From an uncultured Prevotella sp. (lineage in GTDB: Bacteria > Bacteroidota > Bacteroidia > Bacteroidales > Bacteroidaceae), in contig CABVDL010000122.1 of the NCBI GenBank assembly GCA_902497035.1, positions 1-6,466 of the forward strand: a stretch of 6,466 bases of DNA. The letters are read 5' to 3'. Below are positions 1-6,365 of the stretch, piece by piece (the first letter of the stretch is position 1; every line of letters begins with the position of its first letter). Below the pieces are notes generated by a model that worked only from the letters and a program-made list of their open reading frames with translations, was not told the origin of the DNA and made no database searches. The position numbers were made by a program, and so were the translations under genes.

Positions 1-66
1 GAAAGACTATACTGAGTCCCATGCTGATCTCGCTGATGCGTGGGGACAATGCCATACCAAGGGCTG

Positions 67-89
67 GTGGCCGGCACCAGGCCGGCCAC
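67..89. repeat. GC-rich perfect hairpin
   Basis: Bases 67-75 (gtggccggc) are the exact reverse complement of 81-89 (gccggccac), leaving a 5-base loop (accag). The 9-bp stem is almost all G and C. No T-run follows on either strand, so it does not look like an intrinsic terminator. It sits five bases before the 22-bp repeat array and may belong to that repetitive block or be the remnant of an intergenic palindromic element. Bases 1-66 show nothing I can assign. Confidence 0.6.
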
Positions 90-93
90 TACA

Positions 94-247
94 CTGCCAC
101 CAGTGATGTACAATACCGCCACCAGTGATGTACAATACCGCTACCAGTGATGTACAACACTGCCACCAGTGATGTACAACACTGCCACCAGTGATGTACA
201 ATACTGCCACCAGTGACGTACAACACTGCCACCAGTGATGTACAATA
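94..247. repeat. 22-bp tandem repeat, seven copies
   Basis: Seven head-to-tail copies of a 22-base unit start at 94, 116, 138, 160, 182, 204 and 226 with no spacers and no indels. The shared core is ccaccagtgatgtacaa. Differences are single substitutions: ctgcc, ccgcc or ccgct at the unit start, gtgacg in copy six, and an ending of ata or aca. A degenerate start of another unit follows at 248. The absence of spacers rules out a CRISPR array. Each unit holds the palindrome tgtaca (in copy six cgtaca). The period is not a multiple of three, and every plus-strand frame is closed by tga, so a coding role is unlikely. The function is unknown. Confidence 0.95.
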
Positions 248-262
248 CTGCCGCGATGCTGC

Positions 263-374
263 CAGTACTTCATATGGAGTACTCGAGTAATCGGGGCCGA
301 ATTACTGCAGTACTTCAAGCGAAGTACTCGAGTAATCAAGGCTGAATTACTGCAGTACTTCACGTGAAGTACTC
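263..374. repeat. 45-bp palindrome-rich repeat, 2.5 copies
   Basis: Units begin at 263, 308 and 353 with an exact 45-base period; the third stops after about 22 bases. Each unit opens with agtacttc, four variable bases, then gaagtact. This is a perfect 20-bp palindrome in copy three (354-373), a perfect 8-bp inverted repeat in copy two (309-328) and a near-perfect one in copy one (264-283). The first two units also contain the 10-bp palindrome tactcgagta (280-289, 325-334), and tactgcagta spans each unit junction (303-312, 348-357). The block is therefore built almost wholly of nested palindromes and could form hairpins or cruciforms, or bind dimeric proteins. It lies between the 22-bp array and the HU gene terminator. 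Confidence 0.92.
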
Positions 375-398
375 GTCAGAACTGGACTGCATGGCGAT

Positions 399-429
399 AA
401 AAAGGAGGGTGCACCGCGGTGCATCCTCC
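399..429 (-). terminator. Intrinsic terminator of the HU gene
   Basis: Bases 404-429 form a GC-rich inverted repeat centred on ccgcgg, with arms ggagggtgcacc and ggtgcatcctcc that differ from perfect complementarity at one position. Read on the minus strand, the stem is followed directly by a run of five T (399-403). It lies about 30 bases past the stop codon of the HU gene, where its terminator is expected. Confidence 0.85.
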
Positions 430-458
430 CTGTTGTCAAAATGCGAAAATATTTGACT

Positions 459-734
459 TTATTCATTGACAAGCTTGTCCAGTTCGGCACCGGCCTTGAA
501 CTTGGCGACTTTCTTGGCAGCGATGGTGATTTTCTGGCGTGTGGCAGGGTTGATGCCCTCGCGTGCGGGGCGCTCGGAGACGGCGAATGTGCCGAAGCCA
601 ACGAGCTGAACTTTCTCACCGGCAGCGAGTGCGTCCTTGAGTGCCTCAATGGTAGCGTCCAGGGCCTTTTTAGCCTCTGCATTGGTAAACTCTGCCTTTT
701 CAGCAATCTTCTTAACTAATTCTGCTTTTGTCAT
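459..734 (-). CDS. hup: HU family DNA-binding protein
   Basis: This 91-residue protein is a small basic histone-like protein that binds, bends and compacts DNA as a dimer in the nucleoid. The length matches the family norm of about 90. The N-terminal helices (MTKAELVKKIAEKAEF, residues 1-16, and about 18-38) form the dimer core. The GFGTF motif is at 46-50. The DNA-binding arm contains R58-E-G-I-N-P63-A-T65, matching the family RxGxNPxT signature, in which the proline intercalates between base pairs. The C-terminal KKVAKFKAGAELDKLV (74-89) is also typical. It is transcribed alone, divergently from the rhomboid gene, with its own promoter and terminator. Bacteroidota carry several HU/IHF paralogues, so the symbol is a family label. 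The start has no Shine-Dalgarno sequence, only an AT-rich leader, as is normal in this phylum. Confidence 0.96.
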   Translation of the reverse strand: MTKAELVKKIAEKAEFTNAEAKKALDATIEALKDALAAGEKVQLVGFGTFAVSERPAREGINPATRQKITIAAKKVAKFKAGAELDKLVNE

Positions 735-793
735 AGTTGTAATAATTATGGAGTTAATAAAAATATATGGGTTAACTGCTTTGTAATCTGCGA

Positions 794-824
794 CAAATTT
801 AAGGTAAATGTTTTATAGTGCAAA
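794..824 (-). promoter_or_regulatory. Bacteroidetes-type promoter of the HU gene
   Basis: On the minus strand, TTTG (bases 824-821) is followed after exactly 19 bases by TAAATTTG (801-794). This fits the Bacteroidetes housekeeping consensus TTTG-N19-21-TAnnTTTG in both boxes and spacing. Transcription should start around 788-790, giving an AT-rich leader of roughly 55 bases before the ATG at 734. Confidence 0.8.
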
Positions 825-867
825 CAAAAATAGTGGAAAATAATCTTCATAAGGCAAAAAAAGTGGT

Positions 868-902
868 AAAAGCCTCGTGTAATGGCCGTATAACGGGCTT
901 TT
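868..902. other. Terminator-like hairpin ahead of the rhomboid promoter
   Basis: The arm aaaagcc-t-cgt (868-878) pairs with acgggctttt (893-902) if T875 is bulged out, giving a 10-bp stem with a 14-base loop and a run of seven T (899-905). It resembles a plus-strand intrinsic terminator, but no plus-strand gene precedes it within the window. It lies immediately upstream of the probable rhomboid -7 box, so it could instead insulate the divergent promoters or act as a regulatory site. Confidence 0.4.
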
Positions 903-907
903 TTTAG

Positions 908-915
908 TAATTTTG
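908..915 (+). promoter_or_regulatory. Probable -7 box for the rhomboid gene
   Basis: TAATTTTG matches the Bacteroidetes -7 consensus TAnnTTTG in all fixed positions. No TTTG is seen at the expected distance upstream, so only half the promoter is recognisable. A start near 920-922 would give a leader of about 62 bases before the ATG at 983. The box is flanked by an inverted repeat, cgggctt (894-900) and aagcccg (924-930). Confidence 0.6.
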
Positions 916-982
916 CAGTGTTTAAGCCCGCCGCTGGCGTGGCGTCTGATTATTCACTTTTATAGAAGACTTTACTACAGTT

Positions 983-1891
983 ATGTTCAGAATACCGACA
1001 GTTACGCGCAATCTGCTCATCATCAATTTCCTTGCATTTGTTTCGATGCTTGTGCTAAATCAGATGGGCGCTGCCAATCTCAACAGTCTCTTCGGACTGC
1101 ATTTCTTCATGGCGCAGGACTTCCACCTCTACCAGCTCGTCACCTACATGTTTATGCACGGCGGCTGGGAGCATATTATTCTCAACATGTTCATGCTATG
1201 GATGTTTGGCGCGGTGATGGAGCGTGTGTGGGGTCCAAGGCGTTTTATTTTTTATTACATTTTCTGTGGCATCGGCGCCGGTCTCATGCAGGAGATAGCC
1301 CAGTTTGTCTACGTCTGGCTGTTCGGCTTCAGCCAGCCGGTCGGCTTCTTTGAGGCCTTCACGGCGATGCGCCAGAATGCGCTCGAGCTCAACGGCCTTA
1401 CCACCGTCGGCGCGTCGGGGGCCATCTACAGCCTGCTGCTGGCTTTCGGCATGATGTTTCCCGAGGAGAAAATGTTCATCATTCCCATCCCCGTGCCCAT
1501 CAAGGCCAAGTGGATGGTGATGGGCTCCATCGCCATCGAGCTGTTCTCGGCCCTGGCATCACCCGGTGACCAGGTGGCCCACGTGGCCCATCTCGGCGGC
1601 ATGATATTTGGTTTCTTCCTTATACGTTACTGGCAGAGACACCCTTACGGTGGCTATGGCATGCAGGGAGGCATGCAGATGTTCAACAACATGAGGGCCA
1701 GGTGGGAGCAGCGCCATACACGGCAGAAAAATGACCGGTGGCAGGACAATAACCCCGACTGGAATTACAACGCGCGGAAACAGGCCACACAGGAGGAGGT
1801 GGACCGCATCCTGGACAAGATACGCAAGAGCGGCTACGACAGTCTGACCAAGGACGAGAAGAAAACACTCTTTGACCAGGGCAAGAAATAG
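983..1891 (+). CDS. Rhomboid family intramembrane serine protease
   Basis: This 302-residue inner-membrane protein belongs to the family that cleaves transmembrane substrates within the bilayer using a Ser-His dyad. The nucleophile is Ser145 in GASG (143-146) on one helix, and the partner is His203 in VAHLGG on another. The H59-x4-H64-x3-N68 motif has the spacing of H145/H150/N154 in E. coli GlpG, where these residues help form the active site. Hydrophobic segments are visible at about 10-28, 51-76, 88-115, 143-159, 177-193 and 200-216, consistent with a six-helix core, so it appears active. A polar cytoplasmic tail (about 217-302) ends in a charged block (EEVDRILDKIRKSGYDSLTK, 271-290) that resembles a tail I recall on other Bacteroidota rhomboids. 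Met1 is the first ATG after an in-frame stop at 947. The EEP gene follows 33 bases later and is probably co-transcribed. The substrate is unknown. Confidence 0.94.
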   Translation: MFRIPTVTRNLLIINFLAFVSMLVLNQMGAANLNSLFGLHFFMAQDFHLYQLVTYMFMHGGWEHIILNMFMLWMFGAVMERVWGPRRFIFYYIFCGIGAGLMQEIAQFVYVWLFGFSQPVGFFEAFTAMRQNALELNGLTTVGASGAIYSLLLAFGMMFPEEKMFIIPIPVPIKAKWMVMGSIAIELFSALASPGDQVAHVAHLGGMIFGFFLIRYWQRHPYGGYGMQGGMQMFNNMRARWEQRHTRQKNDRWQDNNPDWNYNARKQATQEEVDRILDKIRKSGYDSLTKDEKKTLFDQGKK

Positions 1892-1924
1892 ATGTAAGTG
1901 CTTGGGTTTCATGGATAAAGCATA

Positions 1925-2995
1925 ATGAGACAGCTGTCCAAATTTACCTTTCAGATGCTGGCGGGCGCCAACGTGGCCAGCATCATCGTCATGCTGCTTG
2001 TGGGCCATGCCGACATGCTCAATCCCGCGCAGTTTCCGCGGCTGAGCAATATCGGGCTGCTCTTTCCTGCGCTGCTGGTGGTCAACATGGCCTTTCTGGT
2101 GCTGTGGCTGTTCATCAAGGCACGCTATGCCCTCATACCGTTTCTCGGCTTTATCGTGTGCTTCGGGCCGGTGCGCACCTACTGTCCGCTCAACCTACCG
2201 TCGGAGCCGCCGAAGGACTGCATCAAGGTGCTGTCGTTCAACGTGCTAAACTACGTGGGCTGGGGTCCCGCGGAGACGCGCGACGAGATACTCAAGTACA
2301 TCGCCCGGCAGCAGGCCGACATCGTCTGTCTGCAGGAGTCGGTGCCCAACGAGGTGGGACAGGCCGTCGTCGACTCGCTCGTAGGGCGGCTCTATCCCTA
2401 CAGGGCCACCTCTGAGCACAAGCAGGACTACATGACGCTGTTCAGCAAGTACCCCATCCTCTCGAGGGAGCGCATCGACTACCAGTCGAAGGGCAACATG
2501 AGCGTGGCCTACCGGCTGCACGTCAGGGGGCGCGACGTCATCGTCATCAACAACCACCTCGAGACCACGGCCCTGAGCAAGGAGGAGAAGCAGAAGTTCA
2601 AGAACCTCATCAAGGGCAATCTGGAGTCAGACACCGCCACGGCCACGTCGAAATGGCTCATCGGCCATCTCGGCCGGCAGACACAGGTGAGGGCACCGCA
2701 GGCCGAGGCCGTGTCACGCTACATGTCGTTCCACGCCGGCACGCCGATGATAGTCTGCGGCGACTTCAACGACTCGCCCATCTCGTATGTGCACCGTACC
2801 ATAGCCAGGAACATGACCGACTGCTACATCGCCACGGGCAACGGGCCGGGCATCAGCTACCACTACTCCGGCTTCTATGTCCGCATCGACAACATTCTCT
2901 GCTCGCGCCATTTCACACCCTACGCCTGCCACGTGGACAAGTCAATCAAATGGTCCGACCACTACCCTATCGTCTGCTGGCTGAAGATGAGATAG
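1925..2995 (+). CDS. Membrane-anchored endonuclease/exonuclease/phosphatase family protein
   Basis: This 356-residue protein has three hydrophobic segments at its N-terminus (about 10-28, 43-64 and 68-82), followed by a metal-dependent EEP domain (about 99-356). The fold's catalytic set is present in order: N106 in VLSFNVLN, E138 in DIVCLQES, N209 and H211 in NNHLE, D280 and N282 in CGDFNDSP, D322 in RIDNIL, and the terminal D345-H346 in SDHYPIV. It is therefore expected to be a functional phosphodiesterase or phosphatase. With three membrane spans the catalytic domain would probably face the periplasm, though the topology is inferred. The EEP superfamily includes nucleases, sphingomyelinases and phosphoinositide phosphatases, and the sequence alone does not choose among them. 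Met1 is the first ATG after an in-frame taa at 1916-1918. The 33-base gap to the rhomboid gene, with no visible terminator, suggests one transcript. Confidence 0.9.
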   Translation: MRQLSKFTFQMLAGANVASIIVMLLVGHADMLNPAQFPRLSNIGLLFPALLVVNMAFLVLWLFIKARYALIPFLGFIVCFGPVRTYCPLNLPSEPPKDCIKVLSFNVLNYVGWGPAETRDEILKYIARQQADIVCLQESVPNEVGQAVVDSLVGRLYPYRATSEHKQDYMTLFSKYPILSRERIDYQSKGNMSVAYRLHVRGRDVIVINNHLETTALSKEEKQKFKNLIKGNLESDTATATSKWLIGHLGRQTQVRAPQAEAVSRYMSFHAGTPMIVCGDFNDSPISYVHRTIARNMTDCYIATGNGPGISYHYSGFYVRIDNILCSRHFTPYACHVDKSIKWSDHYPIVCWLKMR

Positions 2996-2999
2996 CAGA

Positions 3000-3028
3000 A
3001 GCCCCCACGGCCTGCGCGGTCCGGGGCT
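3000..3028 (+). terminator. Possible weak terminator after the EEP gene
   Basis: Arms agcccc (3000-3005) and ggggct (3023-3028) pair, and inside them ggcc (3009-3012) and ggtc (3018-3021) can form a second short stem. The hairpin starts five bases past the EEP stop codon. The first T-run (3038-3042) is about ten bases downstream, so efficiency as an intrinsic terminator is doubtful. Confidence 0.4.
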
Positions 3029-3036
3029 ATCCCCCC

Positions 3037-3060
3037 ATTTTTGCCTTTTTTCGCAAAAAT
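3037..3060. repeat. Perfect 8-bp inverted repeat upstream of secDF
   Basis: atttttgc (3037-3044) and gcaaaaat (3053-3060) are exact reverse complements separated by a pyrimidine loop (cttttttc). It lies between the EEP gene and the secDF promoter. It may help end EEP transcription, since the stem and loop are T-rich, or act as an upstream site for secDF. Neither role can be decided from sequence. Confidence 0.5.
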
Positions 3061-3095
3061 ACATACATTCATTCCCTAAGATAACAAAAAATGAC

Positions 3096-3103
3096 TAACT
3101 TTG
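3096..3103 (+). promoter_or_regulatory. Probable -7 box for secDF
   Basis: TAACTTTG fits the Bacteroidetes TAnnTTTG -7 box exactly. No TTTG occurs 19-21 bases upstream, where the sequence is tccc or similar, so the -33 element is degenerate. Transcription starting near 3108-3110 would leave a leader of about 65 bases, A-rich and without a Shine-Dalgarno sequence, before the ATG at 3175. An in-frame taa at 3163-3165 fixes that ATG as the earliest possible start. Confidence 0.65.
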
Positions 3104-3174
3104 CACATATTATATGCGATGGCCTATTCACAAGGACAGAAACAACAATAAAAACAAATAACTAACAAACAAAA

Positions 3175-6100
3175 ATGCAAAACAAAGGAATTGTTATCAC
3201 GACAGCCGTTCTTCTGACGCTCGTGAGCATCTTCTATTTGTCATTCCCGATTGCCACAAGCTATTATGACAGTCAGGCAGCAAAGCTGAAGGATCCCATT
3301 GCACAGCAGGACTACAAGGACTCTGTGAAGTATCTGGGCATCTACAGCTACCAGAAGTGCTTGGAGACGCAGATTGGTCTGGGTCTGGACCTCAAGGGCG
3401 GCATGAATGTCATCTTGGAAATCTCAGTGCCCGATGTGGTGGAAAATCTTGCCGACCACAAGACCGACATGGCCTTCACCCGTTCCATGGCTGATGCCCG
3501 CAGGGAGCAGCAGGCCACGCAGGGCGACTTCATCACGCTTTTCATCAACGCCTACCACAAGAACGCGCCCGGCCACAACCTCGCCGAGGTGTTTGCCACC
3601 TCTGAGCTGCAGGGCAAGGTGTCGCCCACAAGCAGCGACGCCGAGGTGGAGAAGGTGCTGCGCCAGGAAGTAGGCGCCGCCATCGACAACTCATTCAACG
3701 TGGTGCGCACACGTATCGACCAGTTCGGCGTGGTGCAGCCCAATATCCAGAAGGTGCAGGGCGCCGAGGGACGCATCTCGGTCGAGATGCCGGGTATCCG
3801 CGAGCCCGAGCGCATGCGCAAGCTCCTGCAGGGCTCGGCCAACCTCGAGTTCTGGGAAACCTACAATGCCGACGAGGTGCTGCCCTATCTGCAGCAGCTC
3901 GACCAGCGGCTCGCCAACGGCGACCAGGGCAACGAGGAGGCCAAGGACAGTGCCGCCGTCAGCAACGAGGCCAAGGAGGCCAAGGCTGCCGCCGACAAGG
4001 AGGTGAAGGCAGCCAAGAATGCCAAGCCCAAGTTCCAGCTCAAGGGCAGCGACAAGAAACAGGACATCAAGGCCACTCCCGACGACCAGCTCGCCCAGGC
4101 CAAGAAGCTGCACCCGCTGCTCGCCATGCTGCAGACCACCGGCCAGGGACTGAGCGTCTGCGGCTATGCCAGCGTGCGCGACACCGCGGCCATCAACAAG
4201 CTCATCTACAGCCAGCTCGCAAAGCAGATACTGCCCTCCGACCTGAAGCTGCTCTGGAGCGCCAAGCCCGCCGACGGCATACAGGCAAAGAACATCTTTG
4301 AGCTGCACGCACTCAAGGTCACCACGACCAACGGACGCGCCCCGCTCGAGGGTGACGTCATCACCGATGCCAAGGATGAGTTCAACCAGCTCACGGGACA
4401 GCCCGAGGTGAGCATGACCATGAACTCTGAGGGCGCGCGCAAGTGGGCCGAGCTGACCAAGGCCAACGTGGGCAAGGCCATCGCCATCGTGCTTGACGGC
4501 GTCGTGTACTCGGCTCCGCGCGTGAACGGAGAAATCAGCGGCGGACAGAGCTCCATCAGCGGCAACTTCACCATTCAGGACACCAAGGACCTGGCCAACA
4601 CCCTGAAGTCCGGCCGCATGCCGGCTCCCGCCCACATCGTGCAGGAAGAGGTCGTAGGTCCTACGCTCGGCGCACAGTCCATACAGCAGGGTATCATCTC
4701 GTTCATCGTGGCCTTCATCCTGCTGATCGTCTATATGCTGGTCATCTACAACATCATCCCCGGCTCCATAGCCATCGGTGCACTGCTGGTCAACGTGTTC
4801 TTCACCCTGGGCATCCTCACCTCGTTCCAGGCAGCCCTCACCATGAGCGGTATCGCCGGTATGGTGCTGTCGCTGGGTACGGCCGTCGATGCCAACGTGC
4901 TTATCTATGAGCGCATCAAGGAAGAGCTGCGTGCCGGAAAGGGCATGAGGCAGGCCGTAGAGGCCGGCTACAAGAATGCCTTCTCGGCCATCTTCGACTC
5001 CAACCTTACCTCTCTCATCACCGGTATCATCCTGCTCGTTGTCGGTACAGGCCCCATCCGCGGCTTCGCCACAACCTGGATCATCGGCATCGTATGCTCG
5101 TTCTTCTCGGCCGTGTTCCTCACACGCCTGCTCTACGAGAGCAAGCTGAGCAAGGGCAAGTGGATGAACCTGAAGTTCGACACCAAGATCTCACGCAACA
5201 TGATGCAGGGCACCCACTACCCCTTCATGTCGATGTATAAGAAGAGCTTCACCGTGTATGGCATCTTGATTGCCATCTGCGTCGTCAGCTTCGTGGTGCG
5301 CGGACTGAGCAAGAGCATCGACTTCACCGGCGGCCGCAACTACGTGGTGACCCTCGACAAGGCCGTACCTGTGGAGGATGTGCGCAACGTGCTGACCAAC
5401 GCCTTTGTCAACACTACTGGCACCGAGGCCGGAAAGGTGGCCACCACCAACGTCATTGCCCTCGGCACCGACGGAAAGACCATCCGCGTTTCCACCAACT
5501 GGAATATCGACAGCAACGACCCGGCTGAGGACGACAAGGCAGAGACCATTCTCTATACGGCCTTGAAGAAGGGCAACTTCGTCAGCCAGGCCAGCGTGAC
5601 AGCCTTCAAGAACCCGGACATCCGCCAGGGCGGCTCCATCATCAGCTCGTCAAAGGTGGGTCCCTCCGTGGCAAAGGACATCACGAAGAACGCATTCATC
5701 AGCGTCGGCCTCGCCCTGTTCTTCATCTTCCTCTACATTCTGCTGCGCTTCCGCAACGTAGGCTTCTCCGTCGGATCCATCGTGGCCCTGGCCATCGATA
5801 CGACCATGGTCATCGGCCTCTTCTCGCTGTGCTACGGCTGGATAGGCTTCTCACTGGAGATTGACCAGACGTTTATCGGCGCCATCCTGACGGTCATCGG
5901 TTACGACATCAACGACTCCGTGGTGGTGTTCGACCGTATCCGCGAGAACCTCCGCCTGCATCCCAAGGGAGACAAGCAGAAGATCTTCAACGACTCCATC
6001 AACGAGACCCTGGCCCGTACCGTCAACACCTCTGTCAGTACGTTGATCGTGCTGCTCGCCATCTTCATCCTCGGCGGCGACTCTATCCGCAGCTTCGCCT

Positions 6101-6234
6101 TCGCCATGATTGTGGGTGTGTTTGTGGGTACGCTGAGTTCCATCTTCCTTGCATCGCCCATCGCCTACATGCGTATCGGCAAGATTAAGGACACCGATGC
6201 CGACGTGCCTGCTGTGGAGGCCGTGAAGGCATAA
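3175..6234 (+). CDS. secDF: Fused protein translocase subunit SecDF
   Basis: This 1019-residue inner-membrane protein assists SecYEG/SecA export by using the proton-motive force to draw substrates into the periplasm. The SecD half has an N-terminal anchor (about 6-27), DLKGG (72-76), the P1 region with RIDQFGV (180-186), VGPTLG (494-499) and a membrane block (about 505-668) carrying GTAVDANVLIYERIKEEL (568-585). The SecF half starts near 688 with an anchor (693-709), DFTGG (716-720), a periplasmic P4 domain, VGPSVAKDI (828-836) and a membrane block (840-1000) with NDSVVVFDRIRENL (913-926) and TLARTVNTS (945-953). D572, D914 and R948 align by motif with the proton-path residues D340, D637 and R671 of Thermus SecDF, and the 34-residue spacing of the last pair is identical. 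An Ala/Lys/Glu-rich insertion at about 248-311 interrupts P1. The SecD-SecF fusion is normal for Bacteroidota. No yajC is adjacent, and the gene has its own promoter. Confidence 0.97.
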   Translation: MQNKGIVITTAVLLTLVSIFYLSFPIATSYYDSQAAKLKDPIAQQDYKDSVKYLGIYSYQKCLETQIGLGLDLKGGMNVILEISVPDVVENLADHKTDMAFTRSMADARREQQATQGDFITLFINAYHKNAPGHNLAEVFATSELQGKVSPTSSDAEVEKVLRQEVGAAIDNSFNVVRTRIDQFGVVQPNIQKVQGAEGRISVEMPGIREPERMRKLLQGSANLEFWETYNADEVLPYLQQLDQRLANGDQGNEEAKDSAAVSNEAKEAKAAADKEVKAAKNAKPKFQLKGSDKKQDIKATPDDQLAQAKKLHPLLAMLQTTGQGLSVCGYASVRDTAAINKLIYSQLAKQILPSDLKLLWSAKPADGIQAKNIFELHALKVTTTNGRAPLEGDVITDAKDEFNQLTGQPEVSMTMNSEGARKWAELTKANVGKAIAIVLDGVVYSAPRVNGEISGGQSSISGNFTIQDTKDLANTLKSGRMPAPAHIVQEEVVGPTLGAQSIQQGIISFIVAFILLIVYMLVIYNIIPGSIAIGALLVNVFFTLGILTSFQAALTMSGIAGMVLSLGTAVDANVLIYERIKEELRAGKGMRQAVEAGYKNAFSAIFDSNLTSLITGIILLVVGTGPIRGFATTWIIGIVCSFFSAVFLTRLLYESKLSKGKWMNLKFDTKISRNMMQGTHYPFMSMYKKSFTVYGILIAICVVSFVVRGLSKSIDFTGGRNYVVTLDKAVPVEDVRNVLTNAFVNTTGTEAGKVATTNVIALGTDGKTIRVSTNWNIDSNDPAEDDKAETILYTALKKGNFVSQASVTAFKNPDIRQGGSIISSSKVGPSVAKDITKNAFISVGLALFFIFLYILLRFRNVGFSVGSIVALAIDTTMVIGLFSLCYGWIGFSLEIDQTFIGAILTVIGYDINDSVVVFDRIRENLRLHPKGDKQKIFNDSINETLARTVNTSVSTLIVLLAIFILGGDSIRSFAFAMIVGVFVGTLSSIFLASPIAYMRIGKIKDTDADVPAVEAVKA

Positions 6235-6280
6235 GCGTGAGCTGAAGTCAGCACAGCAGCGTTCACCTTATTATAATAGC

Positions 6281-6336
6281 CCCACCCCCTGGCTCGCAAG
6301 CGAGCCAGTACCCTCCCCCACCCAGGGGAGGGTTTT
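6281..6336 (+). terminator. Double-hairpin GC-rich element, probable secDF terminator
   Basis: Two hairpins lie back to back about 55 bases after the secDF stop. The first is perfect: ctggctcgc (6289-6297), aa, gcgagccag (6300-6308). The second pairs ccctcccc (6311-6318) with ggggaggg (6325-6332) across a six-base loop and is followed by tttt (6333-6336). The second hairpin plus its T-run can act as an intrinsic terminator. The C-rich composition and double structure resemble dispersed intergenic palindromic elements, so it may be both. Confidence 0.65.
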
Positions 6337-6365
6337 AAATGGATAAGCAGGTGGCGGGCATTGTG

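Noticed and set aside
94..247. Possible CRISPR array.
   Set aside because: The 22-base units abut directly with no unique spacers, and no cas gene is in the window.
7..363. A 118-codon minus-strand reading frame, with a GTG start, across the two repeat arrays.
   Set aside because: It exists only because neither repeat unit contains a minus-strand stop in any frame. The product is a 15-residue repeat followed by a 22-residue repeat with Trp/His/Cys-rich composition, there is no recognisable domain, and it would start inside a palindrome.
441..719. A plus-strand frame antisense to the HU gene.
   Set aside because: It mirrors the HU coding sequence, which has a promoter, terminator and full family signature on the opposite strand.
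913..1353. A 146-codon plus-strand frame overlapping the start of the rhomboid gene.
   Set aside because: The overlapping frame at 983 has complete rhomboid catalytic motifs, while this one has no recognisable family features and is a shadow.
3691..4635. A 314-codon open frame antisense to secDF.
   Set aside because: It lies wholly within secDF, has a Leu/Gly/Val-rich composition expected from the complement of GC-biased codons, and shows no domain or promoter.
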